In this document: in pieces, positions 34,248 to 43,642 of the stretch | Numbering within the stretch: position 1 is the stretch's first letter | Layout of the letters: every line of letters starts with the position of its first letter | The notes under the pieces: generated by a model | The model's database searches: none | What the model saw: only the letters and a program-made list of their open reading frames with translations | What the model was told of the DNA's origin: nothing | From: Todiramphus chloris collaris | Taxonomy: Eukaryota; Chordata; Aves; Coraciiformes; Alcedinidae | NCBI GenBank assembly: GCA_025345505.1 | Contig: JANVCC010009742.1 | Coordinates: 498,907 to 562,906 of the forward strand | Length of the DNA stretch: 64,000 bases | Direction: 5' to 3' | Program-made: the position numbers and the translations under genes

Positions 34248-35953
34248 TCCCCTACGCTTGGTGCCAGTTTTCGGATGGCATCATCGACACTGTGAAAGAT
34301 GTTGCCCGGCCCGAGCAAGGCGATAAGCCCGAACCGGGACAAGGCATTCTGCGCCCGGACCGATTCCAGCCGGGCGATGGCGAATTTCACATCGGCGTTC
34401 CGGCAGTAATTTATCACGTCCGTCAGGGCCTGCGATGCCGTGTAATCGATCTCGATAATGCTGCTGGCTTCGAGGACAACGAGGTTGAGCGCCGGCCCGC
34501 TCGCATCGATGGTGCTGCACAGACCGCGCTTGAAATCATCGGCGTTGACAAAGGAAAGCGGCGCCTGGAACGCCACGACCAGCACACCGGGTATCTTCTC
34601 GCCGTCCTTGGCAGCGCTCGGCGGCCACCAGATCGAACTGCCGGGCACTTTTTCGAACTCGATGGGGCGGGCACGCATCACGGCCCACAGGCCATGCAGC
34701 AGCGACAGCCCGATGCCGATGGTCACCCCCGATTCGATGGGCAGGGCGACGATCGCCGCCATGGTGATGAGGATCAGGCCGAATTCGCCCCGCGCTTCCC
34801 GGTAGACAGCGATGATCGTCGGCCAGCGGATGATCCTCTGGGCGACAAAGAGCAGGATGCCCGCCAGGGCAGCGTGCGGCACGCTCGCCAGCAGCTGGCC
34901 GCCAAACGCCACCAGCGCCAGGACAATTGCCGCTGCGATCAGGCCGCTGATCTGCGACGTCCCGCCGGTCTCCGTGACAATCGCCGTGCGCGGCGGGCTG
35001 GCATTGACCGGAAAGGCGCCAAACAGCCCCGACAGGATGCTGCCTGCCCCCACGCCGACAAAATCGCGGTTGACGTCGGGCGCATCGCCGTTCTTGGACA
35101 CGAAAGACCGTGTCGTGGCGGCCGTTTGCACCATCACCACCACGGCGACCAGCAATGCGAGGGGCAGCAGGCTGCGCAATTGCTCAAAACCGATCTGCGG
35201 CAGGGCAACATGCGGCAGGCTGTTGGGAAGCGGGCCGAGAACCGTCACGCCGCGGCTTTGCAGGCCGAGCAGCACCACCGCAAGGGTGGAGATGACAAGC
35301 CCCAGCAGGGCGCCGGGTATCCGCGCATTGATCCGCTCGGACAGGAACACGATCAGGAACACACCCGCCCCGATGGCAACGCTGTACGGGTTGATCTGTC
35401 CAGCGCTGGCAATGGTTGCCGAGACGCGCTGGAACACATCGCCCGACTGCGCGGCGATGCCCAGGAGGCCGGGCAATTGCGAGATGATGATATGGATGGA
35501 AATACCCGCGAGAAAGCCCGTCGTGACCGGCACCGACAGAAGGTCGGCAATCCAGCCGAGCCGGAAGATGCCGCTTGCCACAACGATCAGCCCGACAATC
35601 AGGCCGAGCGCCGCAGCCAGCAGACCGAATTCGGGCGAGCCGCTGCTGGCCAGCAGCGCAAGGCTGCCGGCAAAGATCGGCGTGATGGTTGAATCGGCCC
35701 CGGCGGAGAGATGGCGGCTGGCGCCGAAGATGGCAAAGGCCAGCGAACCCGCAATGAAGGCAAAGAAACCGATCTCGGGGGCAAAACCGCCAAGGCGTGC
35801 CGTCGCCATCTGTTCGGGGATGGCGATGGCCGCCAGCGTCAGGCCGGCAATGACATCGCCGTTGAGATCGGACAGCCTCCACCCCGCAAGCGAGCGGAAC
35901 GGCAGCCAGTTCCTACCTCCGGTCGCCGGATTGGAAGCACTCACCTGTTTCAC
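34244..35953 (-). CDS. SulP family inorganic anion transporter with STAS domain
   Basis: A 569-residue membrane transporter of the SLC26/SulP family. About 12-14 membrane segments cover residues 25-430 and a cytoplasmic STAS domain lies at about 455-560. The family motif near the N-terminus is AGLTLAAIAIPEQMATARLGG, and SVPVTTGFLAGISIHIIISQ follows. Substrates in the family include sulfate, bicarbonate and dicarboxylates, and none can be chosen from sequence. No carbonic anhydrase gene is adjacent. It is the first gene of a two-gene overlapping operon. Confidence 0.9.
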   Translation of the reverse strand: MKQVSASNPATGGRNWLPFRSLAGWRLSDLNGDVIAGLTLAAIAIPEQMATARLGGFAPEIGFFAFIAGSLAFAIFGASRHLSAGADSTITPIFAGSLALLASSGSPEFGLLAAALGLIVGLIVVASGIFRLGWIADLLSVPVTTGFLAGISIHIIISQLPGLLGIAAQSGDVFQRVSATIASAGQINPYSVAIGAGVFLIVFLSERINARIPGALLGLVISTLAVVLLGLQSRGVTVLGPLPNSLPHVALPQIGFEQLRSLLPLALLVAVVVMVQTAATTRSFVSKNGDAPDVNRDFVGVGAGSILSGLFGAFPVNASPPRTAIVTETGGTSQISGLIAAAIVLALVAFGGQLLASVPHAALAGILLFVAQRIIRWPTIIAVYREARGEFGLILITMAAIVALPIESGVTIGIGLSLLHGLWAVMRARPIEFEKVPGSSIWWPPSAAKDGEKIPGVLVVAFQAPLSFVNADDFKRGLCSTIDASGPALNLVVLEASSIIEIDYTASQALTDVINYCRNADVKFAIARLESVRAQNALSRFGLIALLGPGNIFHSVDDAIRKLAPSVGE

Positions 35954-35980
35954 CGAACGCCTCCATTGGATTGATGCAGT

Positions 35981-36598
35981 CTACCACATGGTTTTGGCCG
36001 CGCGTGCGGCCCATTCATTGTCATAGGTTTCACCGCCCACGCGGTTTTCGCTCAGCGCCGCCAGCATCTGGCCCGGTGTCGGGAATTCCTTCGGCGAGCG
36101 GAATTTCTCCGGGTTCCACAATTCCGAGCGGATGAGCGCCCGCGCGCACTGGAAATAGGCTTCCTCGACTTCCATGACGAGAACGGAGCGCGGCGCCTTG
36201 CCATCCATGATGAAGCTGTCCAGCAGCGCCTGATCCGTATCGACGAACGCGCGGCCGTTCACACGGAAGGTCGTGTTGAGACCGGGAATGAGGAACAGCA
36301 GGGCGACGCGCGGATCGCGCACGATATTGCGCAGCGAATCGATGCGGTTGTTGCCACGCCGGTCGGGCATCATCAGCGTGCGCTCGTCATGGATGCGGAC
36401 GAACCCGGCCAGATCGCCGCGCGGCGAGCAATCGAGCCCCTCCGGCCCGCTCGTTGCCAGCGCCACAAAGGGCGAACCTTCGATCAGTTGCCGGTATTCC
36501 GGAATGATGCGGTCCGCCACCTTGGCGGTCGATGCTTCCGCTATCGCGCCATTGCCGTAAATGACCTCAAGTTCATCAATTGTCGTAACGCGGGACAA
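35981..36598 (-). CDS. Pyridoxamine 5'-phosphate oxidase-related flavin protein
   Basis: This 205-residue protein has the split-barrel FMN-binding fold (residues about 35-150), seen in FVALATSGPEGLDCSPRGD and RRGNNRIDSLRNIVRDPRVA. It belongs to the uncharacterised MSMEG_1061-like group and is not the biosynthetic PdxH. The start is probably TTG at 36598, because AAGGAGG lies 5 nt upstream of it. An earlier in-frame start would run through that ribosome site. The gene is divergent from kdgK. A 5-bp inverted repeat (36669-36682) lies between them. Confidence 0.8.
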   Translation of the reverse strand: MSRVTTIDELEVIYGNGAIAEASTAKVADRIIPEYRQLIEGSPFVALATSGPEGLDCSPRGDLAGFVRIHDERTLMMPDRRGNNRIDSLRNIVRDPRVALLFLIPGLNTTFRVNGRAFVDTDQALLDSFIMDGKAPRSVLVMEVEEAYFQCARALIRSELWNPEKFRSPKEFPTPGQMLAALSENRVGGETYDNEWAARAAKTMW

Positions 36599-36742
36599 CG
36601 CAACCTCCTTCTGTGTCGTGCAAATGCGTTTGCCGCCTAACATCGCATGTTTAAGTCTTGATGACAGCCGGTATTTTTACCGAATGACAGCGGCATCGCA
36701 CTCGTATATCAGTCGCACCGGATGCATGTTGAGGAGGTTTTC

Positions 36743-37660
36743 ATGGGCGGGTTTGCAGCCATCGGCGAGTGTATGATTGAGCTGTCGGGAGCCAGTGGCG
36801 ACCAGTGGCGCATGGGATTTGCCGGCGATACGCTCAACACCAGCTGGTATGTGCGCGCGCTCACCGACGCCGATTTTGCCGTCGATTACATCACCGCCTT
36901 CGGCGATGATCCGTTCTCGCTCAAGCAGCGGGCGTTCCTCGCGGAAAACGGCATCAACACCGCCCATAGCCCGGTTATAACAGGTGCACGTCCGGGCCTT
37001 TATGCCATCACGCTGACGGGTGTCGAACGCTCCTTCACCTATTGGCGCACCGATTCCGCCGCCCGCCATCTCGGCGACGATCCGCACGCCCTGGCGCTCA
37101 GCCTCGATGGGCGCAAGATCATCTATTTCTCCGGCATCACCATGGGTATCTTGAGCCCGAAGAGCCGCCAGAACGTGCTGAACGCCGTCAGCAATGCGCG
37201 CCGTCAGGGCACGCTCGTCGCCTTCGACGCCAATTACCGGCCGCGCCTGTGGGAAAACGCCGAGACGGCCAGACAGGCGCTGATCGATGCCTACCATGTC
37301 GCCGACATCGCCCTGCCGACCTTCCCCGATGAAAACGCCCTGTTCGGCGACGCCACGCCCGAAGAAACGGCCGCGCGCATCGCCAGCTATGGCGTGCGGG
37401 AAATCGTGGTGAAGGACGGCACCGACCCGGCGCTCGTGGTTGCGGACGACCGGCAAAGCCGCGTGCCCGCCGTCCGCGCCAACGCCGTGGACACGACAGG
37501 GGCCGGCGACAGTTTCAATGGCGGTTATATCGCTTCGCGTCTGGCCGGTCTTGCGCCTGTTGACGCCGCCGCCCGCGCCCACCGGGTCGCGGCGCGGGTC
37601 GTTGAGTTCCATGGCGCGCTGGCGCCAATGGGGGAAGCGCGCAAGGCCTTCAGCAGCTAG
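36743..37660 (+). CDS. kdgK: 2-Dehydro-3-deoxygluconokinase (PfkB family)
   Basis: The 305-residue sugar kinase phosphorylates KDG in the Entner-Doudoroff route. The N-terminus AAIGECMIELSG and G-F-A-G-D-T-L-N-T are typical of KdgK. The C-terminal PfkB signature VDTTGAGDSFNGGY contains the catalytic aspartate. GAGGAGG at 36731-36737 selects the ATG at 36743. It lies near galM and gabD, which suits sugar and sugar-acid breakdown, although those are on the other strand. Confidence 0.9.
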   Translation: MGGFAAIGECMIELSGASGDQWRMGFAGDTLNTSWYVRALTDADFAVDYITAFGDDPFSLKQRAFLAENGINTAHSPVITGARPGLYAITLTGVERSFTYWRTDSAARHLGDDPHALALSLDGRKIIYFSGITMGILSPKSRQNVLNAVSNARRQGTLVAFDANYRPRLWENAETARQALIDAYHVADIALPTFPDENALFGDATPEETAARIASYGVREIVVKDGTDPALVVADDRQSRVPAVRANAVDTTGAGDSFNGGYIASRLAGLAPVDAAARAHRVAARVVEFHGALAPMGEARKAFSS

Positions 37661-37700
37661 AAGCGGCCACCGTGTCGAACCACCCACCACGTATCACGAT

Positions 37701-38726
37701 CTAAACCTTGTGTTTCTTGAAGGTGTAGCGGGTCATCTGGCTGTATGTCTCGTCCGGACGGAGGATCGACTGCGGAAAATACGGGAAATGCGTCGAATCC
37801 GGCCAGTTCTGCGCTTCAAAGCAGAACCCGGCATAATCGGCATAGATCTGCCCCGTCAGGCCGAGCGGCGGTCGCCCGCCCAGCGTATTGGCCGCGTAGA
37901 ACTGCACACCCGGCTCCGTGGTCAGCACCTGCATCTCGATGTTGCTGCGCGCGCCCTTGGCGGATGCCACCCATTGCAGGGGATGGCGCTGGCTGGAAAC
38001 GCAGAAATTGTTGTCATAGACAACCTGCTTGCCGTCCTCTTCCCGCCGGATCGTCCGGTATTCGCGGAAATCATGCGCCGTTCCCGCAACAGGCAGGACG
38101 CGCCCGTCCGGAAGCAGGTCGCCATTGACGGCGAGGTAAGCGTCAGCACCGATCTTGACCTGATGGTCCAGCACGTCGGTCAGGCCGCCATCGTCGAGAT
38201 TGAAATAGCTGTGATGCGCCAGGTTGCAGATCGTCGGCTTGTCCGTCACCGCATCGAGGCGGATGGCCAGCGTCCCCTTGGATTCCAGCATATAGGTGCA
38301 GGTGATGGTGAGATTGCCGGGAAAGCCCATCTCGCCGTCGCCAAGCATGATCGTCAGCGTGACATAATCAGGACCGACGGCCACGACGTTCCAGGTGCGC
38401 CGTCCCGCCCCGGCATCGCCGCCATGGATGTTGTGGATGCCATGGAAATTGCGTTGCAGGGCAAAGGTCTGGCCGTCAATGACGAGTTCGCCATCGCGAA
38501 TGCGGTTGACCGTCCGCCCGATGGTTGCCCCGAGATAGGGCGAATGCGCGGGATAGTCGGCAAAGTCCTGATAGCCGAGAACCAGCGGGTGATCGTGATC
38601 CTTGAGGCGCAAATCCTGGATGACTGCGCCCCAGGTCAGGATTTTGGCTGTCAGCCCGCCGCCCGAGATGGTGATGCGGTGAACTGCCTCGCCATCGGGC
38701 GTATGGCCGAAAATTTCCGTATGCAT
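37701..38726 (-). CDS. galM: Aldose 1-epimerase (galactose mutarotase)
   Basis: A 341-residue epimerase that interconverts the alpha and beta anomers of hexoses. Catalytic residues are expected in NLAHHSYFNLDDGG (histidine) and in the C-terminal GFCFEAQNWPDS (glutamate), both present. The start is ATG 38726, and the codon before it is an in-frame TTG. It begins 5 bp after the gabD stop, so the pair is probably one transcript. That link between mutarotase and semialdehyde dehydrogenase suggests a sugar-acid pathway, but the substrate is not proven. Confidence 0.88.
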   Translation of the reverse strand: MHTEIFGHTPDGEAVHRITISGGGLTAKILTWGAVIQDLRLKDHDHPLVLGYQDFADYPAHSPYLGATIGRTVNRIRDGELVIDGQTFALQRNFHGIHNIHGGDAGAGRRTWNVVAVGPDYVTLTIMLGDGEMGFPGNLTITCTYMLESKGTLAIRLDAVTDKPTICNLAHHSYFNLDDGGLTDVLDHQVKIGADAYLAVNGDLLPDGRVLPVAGTAHDFREYRTIRREEDGKQVVYDNNFCVSSQRHPLQWVASAKGARSNIEMQVLTTEPGVQFYAANTLGGRPPLGLTGQIYADYAGFCFEAQNWPDSTHFPYFPQSILRPDETYSQMTRYTFKKHKV

Positions 38727-38731
38727 CAAAC

Positions 38732-40192
38732 TTACAGCCCCAGGCCGCCGACGCAGATATATTTGGTGTCGAGATAGTCTTCGATACCCTGATGTCCGCC
38801 TTCCTTGCCGAGACCGGATTCCTTCAGGCCGCCAAACGGTGCTTCCACCGTGGTGATCATGCCTTCATTGACGCCGACCATGCCGTATTTCAGGCCTTCC
38901 GAAACCCGGAACACCCGGCCAAGGTCCTGCGTGTAGAAGTAGGAGGCAAGGCCGAACTGGGTGTTGTTGGCCAGATCGATCGCTTCCTGTTCCGTCTCGA
39001 ATTTGTAGATGGGCGCGACAGGGCCGAAAATCTCTTCCGTGGTGAAGAGCATGTCGGGCGTGGCATCGCCGATCACCGTCGGTTCGAAGAAGCTGCCGCC
39101 GAGCGCATGGCGCTTGCCGCCGGTGACAATCCTGCCACCCTTCCCTTTGGCGTCGGCAATGAATTCCTCGACCTTGGCAACAGCCTTGTCGTCGATCAGC
39201 GGCCCCTGCTGCGTCCCCGCATCGAGACCGTTGCCGACCTTCAGCTTGTCCGTTGCCGCCGCGAATTTCTCGACGAAGGCGTCGTAGATGCCGGACTGCA
39301 CGAGGAAACGGTTGGTGCACACACAGGTCTGGCCGGAATTGCGGAATTTGGCCGCGATCGCACCGTCCACGGCGCGGTTCAGATCCGCATCGTTGAACAC
39401 GATGAACGGCGCATTGCCGCCCAGTTCCATCGACACCTTCTTCACGGTGTCGGCCGCCTGCTTGATCAGGATCTTGCCGATTTCCGTCGATCCGGTGAAG
39501 GTGATCTTGCGCACCAGCGGATTGCTGGTGATCTCGCCGCCGATTTCCGAGGCCGAACCGGTGAGAATGTTCACGACACCCTTGGGAATGCCGACCTCTT
39601 CGCACAGCGCACCCCACACCAGGCCGGAATAGGGTGTCTGCGTTGCCGGCTTGACCACGGCCGTGCAGCCGGACGCCAGCGCCGGGCCGATCTTGCGGGC
39701 AAGCATCGAGGACGGGAAATTCCATGGCGTGATCGCGCCAATGACGCCAAGCGGCTCTTTCGTCACGAGAATGCGCCGGTCGGCCCACGGCGACGGCACC
39801 ACGTCGCCATAGGTGCGGCGCGCCTCTTCCGCATACCAGAGGATATAGGCCGCCGACATGCCGATCTCGCCCTTGGCTTCGGTCAGCGACTTGCCCTGCT
39901 CCAGCGTCAGAAGCTCGGCCAGCGCGTCCTGATTGTCGAGGAGGGCGTCGTGCAGCTTGCGCATCAGCTTGGAGCGTTCGAGCACGGATGTCTTGCGCCA
40001 TGTCTTGAAGGCTTCGGCGGCGGCGTTGATGGCGCGCCGCGTTTCCGCCTTGCCGGAATTGGGAACGGTGCCGATCTTCAGGCCGGTTGCGGGGTTGATG
40101 ACGTCAATCGTCTTGCCGGAATCTGCGGCCACCCATTCGCCATTGATCAGATTGGCCTGTTTCATGAACTGGCTGGATTTCTGCAACATCAT
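38732..40192 (-). CDS. gabD: NAD(P)-dependent succinate-semialdehyde dehydrogenase family protein
   Basis: This 486-residue aldehyde dehydrogenase closely follows GabD in layout. It begins LINGEWVAADSGKTIDVINPA. The NAD loop FTGSTEIGK, the catalytic glutamate in MELGGNAPF and the nucleophile cysteine in RNSGQTCVCTNR are all present. In rhizobia very similar enzymes also act on alpha-ketoglutarate semialdehyde, so the sugar-acid neighbours (galM, kdgK) leave that option open. ATG codons at 40192 and 40189 follow an AGGGAG site. Confidence 0.88.
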   Translation of the reverse strand: MMLQKSSQFMKQANLINGEWVAADSGKTIDVINPATGLKIGTVPNSGKAETRRAINAAAEAFKTWRKTSVLERSKLMRKLHDALLDNQDALAELLTLEQGKSLTEAKGEIGMSAAYILWYAEEARRTYGDVVPSPWADRRILVTKEPLGVIGAITPWNFPSSMLARKIGPALASGCTAVVKPATQTPYSGLVWGALCEEVGIPKGVVNILTGSASEIGGEITSNPLVRKITFTGSTEIGKILIKQAADTVKKVSMELGGNAPFIVFNDADLNRAVDGAIAAKFRNSGQTCVCTNRFLVQSGIYDAFVEKFAAATDKLKVGNGLDAGTQQGPLIDDKAVAKVEEFIADAKGKGGRIVTGGKRHALGGSFFEPTVIGDATPDMLFTTEEIFGPVAPIYKFETEQEAIDLANNTQFGLASYFYTQDLGRVFRVSEGLKYGMVGVNEGMITTVEAPFGGLKESGLGKEGGHQGIEDYLDTKYICVGGLGL

Positions 40193-40319
40193 GTTTCTCC
40201 CTGAAATGTAAGGCGGAGCGTTTGGTCCACTGATTTTGTGAGTTCCGTAAAAGGCAGCCCGGAGTGGCGCCCGTGGCCGTCACCCTGCTCCTTTTTCGTC
40301 AAAGCTGCAACAACCTTCC

Positions 40320-41276
40320 CTATCCGAAGAAGTGCGTCGCTATCGTGACCCAGAACACCATCGTCACCGCCGACAGCGCCGTCGCGATGACCATCGAGTT
40401 GGAAGCCAGGGCCTCGGCGGTCCGGAATTTTGTTGCTATGAGGTACGAATTCACGCCTGCCGGCAGTGCTGCCGATACCACGGCGATCTTGGCGGTGAAC
40501 GGCGGCAGGCCGATGGCCAGCGCGAGCCCCAGCACGACCGCAGGCATGACGAAGAGCTTGATCGTCGCGATGACCAGCGACGCGGCGAGATGGCCGGATA
40601 TGCCGAACTTCTTCAAGCCCATGCCCATGGCGAACAGCGCCACCGGTCCGGCGACACTCCCCAGGAGTTGCACCAGGGAATCGACGACGGACGGCAGGTG
40701 CAGGCCGGTCGAGCGCCACAGCCATCCCGCGAGAATGCCGAGAACGAAGGGATTGCGCAGGAGGCTGCGGAAAAACGACACGATGACCGTGCGCAGGCTC
40801 CCCTCTCCCTGGAACACGCCGTCCCGCCGCAGGGCGATCTCGTGCAGGGTGATCGAGGCGGCCATGACGCTCGGCATGTGAACGGCAACGATCAGCGACA
40901 GGATGGCAAACCCGTCCTGACCATAGACCCCGAGCATGAGCGGCATGCCGAGGAATACGAGATTGGAAAAGGCGCCGGAAACCCCGGCAACGACACCGGC
41001 GCGATTATCCCGGCCAAAGATCACCTTGATCGCCAGATCGGACAGCGCCCAGGCGACGGCAAGCCCGATGAAATAGGCGGCCCACAGGCCCCACGGGGCC
41101 GAACCGTGGAAATCCGCAGTCACCATGGTGCGGAACAGCAGCAGGGGAGCGGCGATCATGAAAACAAATTCGGAAAGCCCGTCGCCCACCCGTTCATCGA
41201 GCAGCTTGAAGTGCGCTGCGGCATAAGCCACGGCAATCACTCCAAAAACCACGATGATTGTTTGAACGAGACCCAT
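40320..41276 (-). CDS. AEC family transporter (auxin efflux carrier-like)
   Basis: The 318-residue membrane protein has ten predicted helices in two halves, the layout of the AEC/bile-acid-sodium-symporter-like fold. Characteristic segments are GVSGAFSNLVFLGMPLMLGV in the first half and SAALPAGVNSYLIATKF in the second. Such proteins move small organic anions, for example malonate or malate. GGAG precedes ATG 41276. It stands alone, 127 bp downstream of the gabD start on the opposite side of its promoter region. Confidence 0.87.
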   Translation of the reverse strand: MGLVQTIIVVFGVIAVAYAAAHFKLLDERVGDGLSEFVFMIAAPLLLFRTMVTADFHGSAPWGLWAAYFIGLAVAWALSDLAIKVIFGRDNRAGVVAGVSGAFSNLVFLGMPLMLGVYGQDGFAILSLIVAVHMPSVMAASITLHEIALRRDGVFQGEGSLRTVIVSFFRSLLRNPFVLGILAGWLWRSTGLHLPSVVDSLVQLLGSVAGPVALFAMGMGLKKFGISGHLAASLVIATIKLFVMPAVVLGLALAIGLPPFTAKIAVVSAALPAGVNSYLIATKFRTAEALASNSMVIATALSAVTMVFWVTIATHFFG

Positions 41277-41378
41277 TGTCTCCGCAATAGGCCCGCGGCA
41301 GTGCCTGCGCAAGGCAATCGAAGTTCTTCACTTTATTTTTTTTGGCCAAAACCCCATCTGCGCTGCTAAGGAGATTGA

Positions 41379-41966
41379 ATGTTGAAGCATTCGCGATTTT
41401 ACGTCCTTCCGGCACTCTCGCTCGTTCTGGGCGTATTCCTATCCATTCCAACGGCATTGGCGACCGATGCAGCCTGGGCCAGGCTGACGCGCGGCGGCTA
41501 TACCGTCCTGCTGCAGGGCGCCGATGCGTCGGGCAGTTTGAGCCCCTCCACGGACACTTCCACCGACTGCACGCAGGTCCGCACGCTGTCCGACCGCGGT
41601 CATCAGCTGGCGCAGAAGCTCGGCGCCCGCTTTGCCGCAAAGTCGGTGCGAATCGACAAGGTTCTGAGCAGCCCCGTCTGCAACGCGCAGGAAACCGCCC
41701 GGCTGGCCTTCGGCGCAGCGCCCATGGAAATTGTCAGCGCGCTTGGACCTTTGGCGGATGACGACGCGGGAAAACAATCGCAGATTGACCAGATTCGCGC
41801 CATGATCGCGGAATTCAAAAGTTCCGGCAATCTGGTAATGATGACCGACCGTGCCAATATAACCGCACTGACCGGCATTGTTCCGCGCCCGACGGAAGCG
41901 GTGGTGGTCTCGCCTCCCGCAGCGGGTGAAACGGTTCATATTGCGGGCAGGATCATTTTCGACTGA
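41379..41966 (+). CDS. Secreted histidine-phosphatase-like protein lacking catalytic residues
   Basis: A 195-residue protein with a signal peptide of about 29 residues (cleavage near A-L-A-T). The rest follows the histidine phosphatase family: the first strand, RTLSDRGHQLAQKLG, KVLSSPVCNAQETARLA and NITALTG are in the right order. However, the R-H motif after the first strand is L-L-Q46-G-A-D, the usual arginine after L-S-S-P-x-C is Asn102, and the second histidine position reads M-T-D157-R. It is therefore probably inactive as a phosphatase. AAGGAG precedes the ATG. It lies 128 bp upstream of acpXL. Confidence 0.8.
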   Translation: MLKHSRFYVLPALSLVLGVFLSIPTALATDAAWARLTRGGYTVLLQGADASGSLSPSTDTSTDCTQVRTLSDRGHQLAQKLGARFAAKSVRIDKVLSSPVCNAQETARLAFGAAPMEIVSALGPLADDDAGKQSQIDQIRAMIAEFKSSGNLVMMTDRANITALTGIVPRPTEAVVVSPPAAGETVHIAGRIIFD

Positions 41967-42094
41967 CGGCGGAATATGCTGGAGTAACAAGGGATAGGGC
42001 AATTCGGTCTTTCCCTTGGCCGTGAAAAACGCTAGATACCGCGTCATCAGACATCAGTGCCTTTACGAGGCACCGGAAGCAAAAGGAAACTGAA

Positions 42095-42376
42095 TTGACC
42101 TCAACATTCGACAAGGTCGCCGATATCATCGCTGAAACCAGTGAAATCGACCGCGATTCCATCACGCCGGAAAGCCACACGATTGACGATCTCGGCATCG
42201 ATAGCCTTGACTTCCTCGACATCGTTTTTGCCATCGACAAGGCCTTCGGTATCAAGATCCCGCTCGAGCAGTGGACGCAGGAAGTCAATGACGGCAAGGT
42301 TCCGACCGAGGAATATTTCGTGTTGAAGAACCTGTGCGCCAAGATCGACGAACTCGTCGCCGCCAAGAAGGCCTGA
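42095..42376 (+). CDS. acpXL: Acyl carrier protein AcpXL
   Basis: This 93-residue carrier holds the growing 27-hydroxyoctacosanoyl chain for lipid A. The phosphopantetheine attachment site is Ser37 in [10 protein letters not shown]. The sequence [17 protein letters not shown] and the acidic second half are characteristic of AcpXL rather than of AcpP. The start codon is TTG at 42095, 7 nt after AAAAGGA, with no better ATG in frame. It heads the VLCFA cluster. Confidence 0.93.
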   Translation: MTSTFDKVADIIAETSEIDRDSITPESHTIDDLGIDSLDFLDIVFAIDKAFGIKIPLEQWTQEVNDGKVPTEEYFVLKNLCAKIDELVAAKKA

Positions 42377-42446
42377 TTTCTGGAAATCCATTCTAGTGGT
42401 ACCATCCACCTAACCGGGTGCACCGTATAAGCGGTGTTGCGAGACA

Positions 42447-43631
42447 ATGCAGAACAACACCGTCGTTATCACTGGCATCGGACTGATTTCATCCCTGGGT
42501 GAAGGCGCCGATGCCCATTGGCAGGCACTGAACGGTTCCGCCGGTCCGCGCGTCGATAGCGAGACGTTCAAGCCCTATACGGTTCACCCGCTCGGTGAGG
42601 TCGACTGGAACAACCAGATCCCGAAGCGCGGCGATCAGCGGCAGATGGAGACCTGGCAGCGCCTGGGAACCTATGCCGCCGGCCTCGCCCTCCAGGATGC
42701 CGGGATCAAGGACAATGAAGCGCTCTGCTCGACCATGGACATGGTCGTTGCCGCCGGTGGCGGCGAGCGCGATGTCACCGTCGACACCCAGATTCTGGCC
42801 GAAGCGCGTGTGCGCAACGATCTCGGCACCATGCTGAATGAAAAGCTGACGACGGAACTGCGCCCCACCCTGTTCCTGGCGCAGTTGTCCAACCTGCTCG
42901 CCGGCAATATTTCAATCGTCCACAAAGTGACCGGCTCATCGCGCACATTCATGGGCGAAGAAGGCGCCGGCATTTCCGCTCTCGATACGGCTGCGGCCCG
43001 CATCCGCTCCGGCCAGAGCACGCATGCGCTCGTCGGCGGCTCCTACAATTCCGAACATCCCGACATGCTGCTCGGCTACGAGCTCAACGGCATGCTGAAG
43101 ACCGACGGCTGGGCACCGCTCTGGCAGCGTGAAGGCACGCCTGGCGGCGGCATCGTCACCGGTTCCGGCGGCGCATTCCTCGTTCTGGAAAGCGCCGAGC
43201 ATGCGGCCAAGCGCGGCGCCCGCGTCTATGCGGCCATTGACGGCATCTACAGCGCGCAGATCCGCCGCAAGCGCGAAGACCTGAAGGAAACCATTGCCAA
43301 GCTGGTCGGTGCCGCCAGCGCCGACAGGCCTGCCGGGCTGATCGTATCCGGCGCAACCGGTGCGCACGGCATCACCGCAACGGAAAAGGCCGCGCTCGAT
43401 GTGTTTGCCTCCGCCGCTGTGCGCGGCGTTGCCGGCAGGATCGGCCATCTGCGCGAAGCGCAGTTCCCGCTTGCCGTCGGCCTCGCAGCCCTCAGCCTGT
43501 TTCATGGGGCAGCGTTCCCGCCCATCGATGCAAAGCATGAAAAGGCCGCTTCCGGCGGTCTCGATACGGCACTGGCGACCTCGATCGGCGCAACCCGGGG
43601 CGAAGGCGTCGCTCGCCTCGTCAAAGTTTGA
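42447..43631 (+). CDS. Beta-ketoacyl-ACP synthase without active-site Cys (FabF2XL-like)
   Basis: The 394-residue thiolase-fold protein matches the smaller ketosynthase of the AcpXL cluster. At the nucleophile elbow, where active enzymes have A-C-A-S-G, it reads F-M-G-E-E-G, so the catalytic cysteine is missing. The two histidine regions remain recognisable as GATGAHGITATE and GRIGHLREAQ. It should therefore act as a chain-length-factor-like partner of the following ketosynthase, similar to type II polyketide KS/CLF pairs. It begins 70 bp after acpXL and ends 11 bp before the next gene. Confidence 0.86.
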   Translation: MQNNTVVITGIGLISSLGEGADAHWQALNGSAGPRVDSETFKPYTVHPLGEVDWNNQIPKRGDQRQMETWQRLGTYAAGLALQDAGIKDNEALCSTMDMVVAAGGGERDVTVDTQILAEARVRNDLGTMLNEKLTTELRPTLFLAQLSNLLAGNISIVHKVTGSSRTFMGEEGAGISALDTAAARIRSGQSTHALVGGSYNSEHPDMLLGYELNGMLKTDGWAPLWQREGTPGGGIVTGSGGAFLVLESAEHAAKRGARVYAAIDGIYSAQIRRKREDLKETIAKLVGAASADRPAGLIVSGATGAHGITATEKAALDVFASAAVRGVAGRIGHLREAQFPLAVGLAALSLFHGAAFPPIDAKHEKAASGGLDTALATSIGATRGEGVARLVKV

Positions 43632-43642
43632 GAGATTGGCAC

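Noticed and set aside
37661..37700. Second copy of the 33-bp palindromic repeat after kdgK
   Set aside because: Only an 11-nt core is shared and no second arm is present, so it is at most a decayed remnant.
34292..40204. Long plus-strand frames opposite SulP (34292-35692) and gabD (38792-40204)
   Set aside because: Both are rich in Arg, His and Gln and have no motif. The minus-strand genes are complete.
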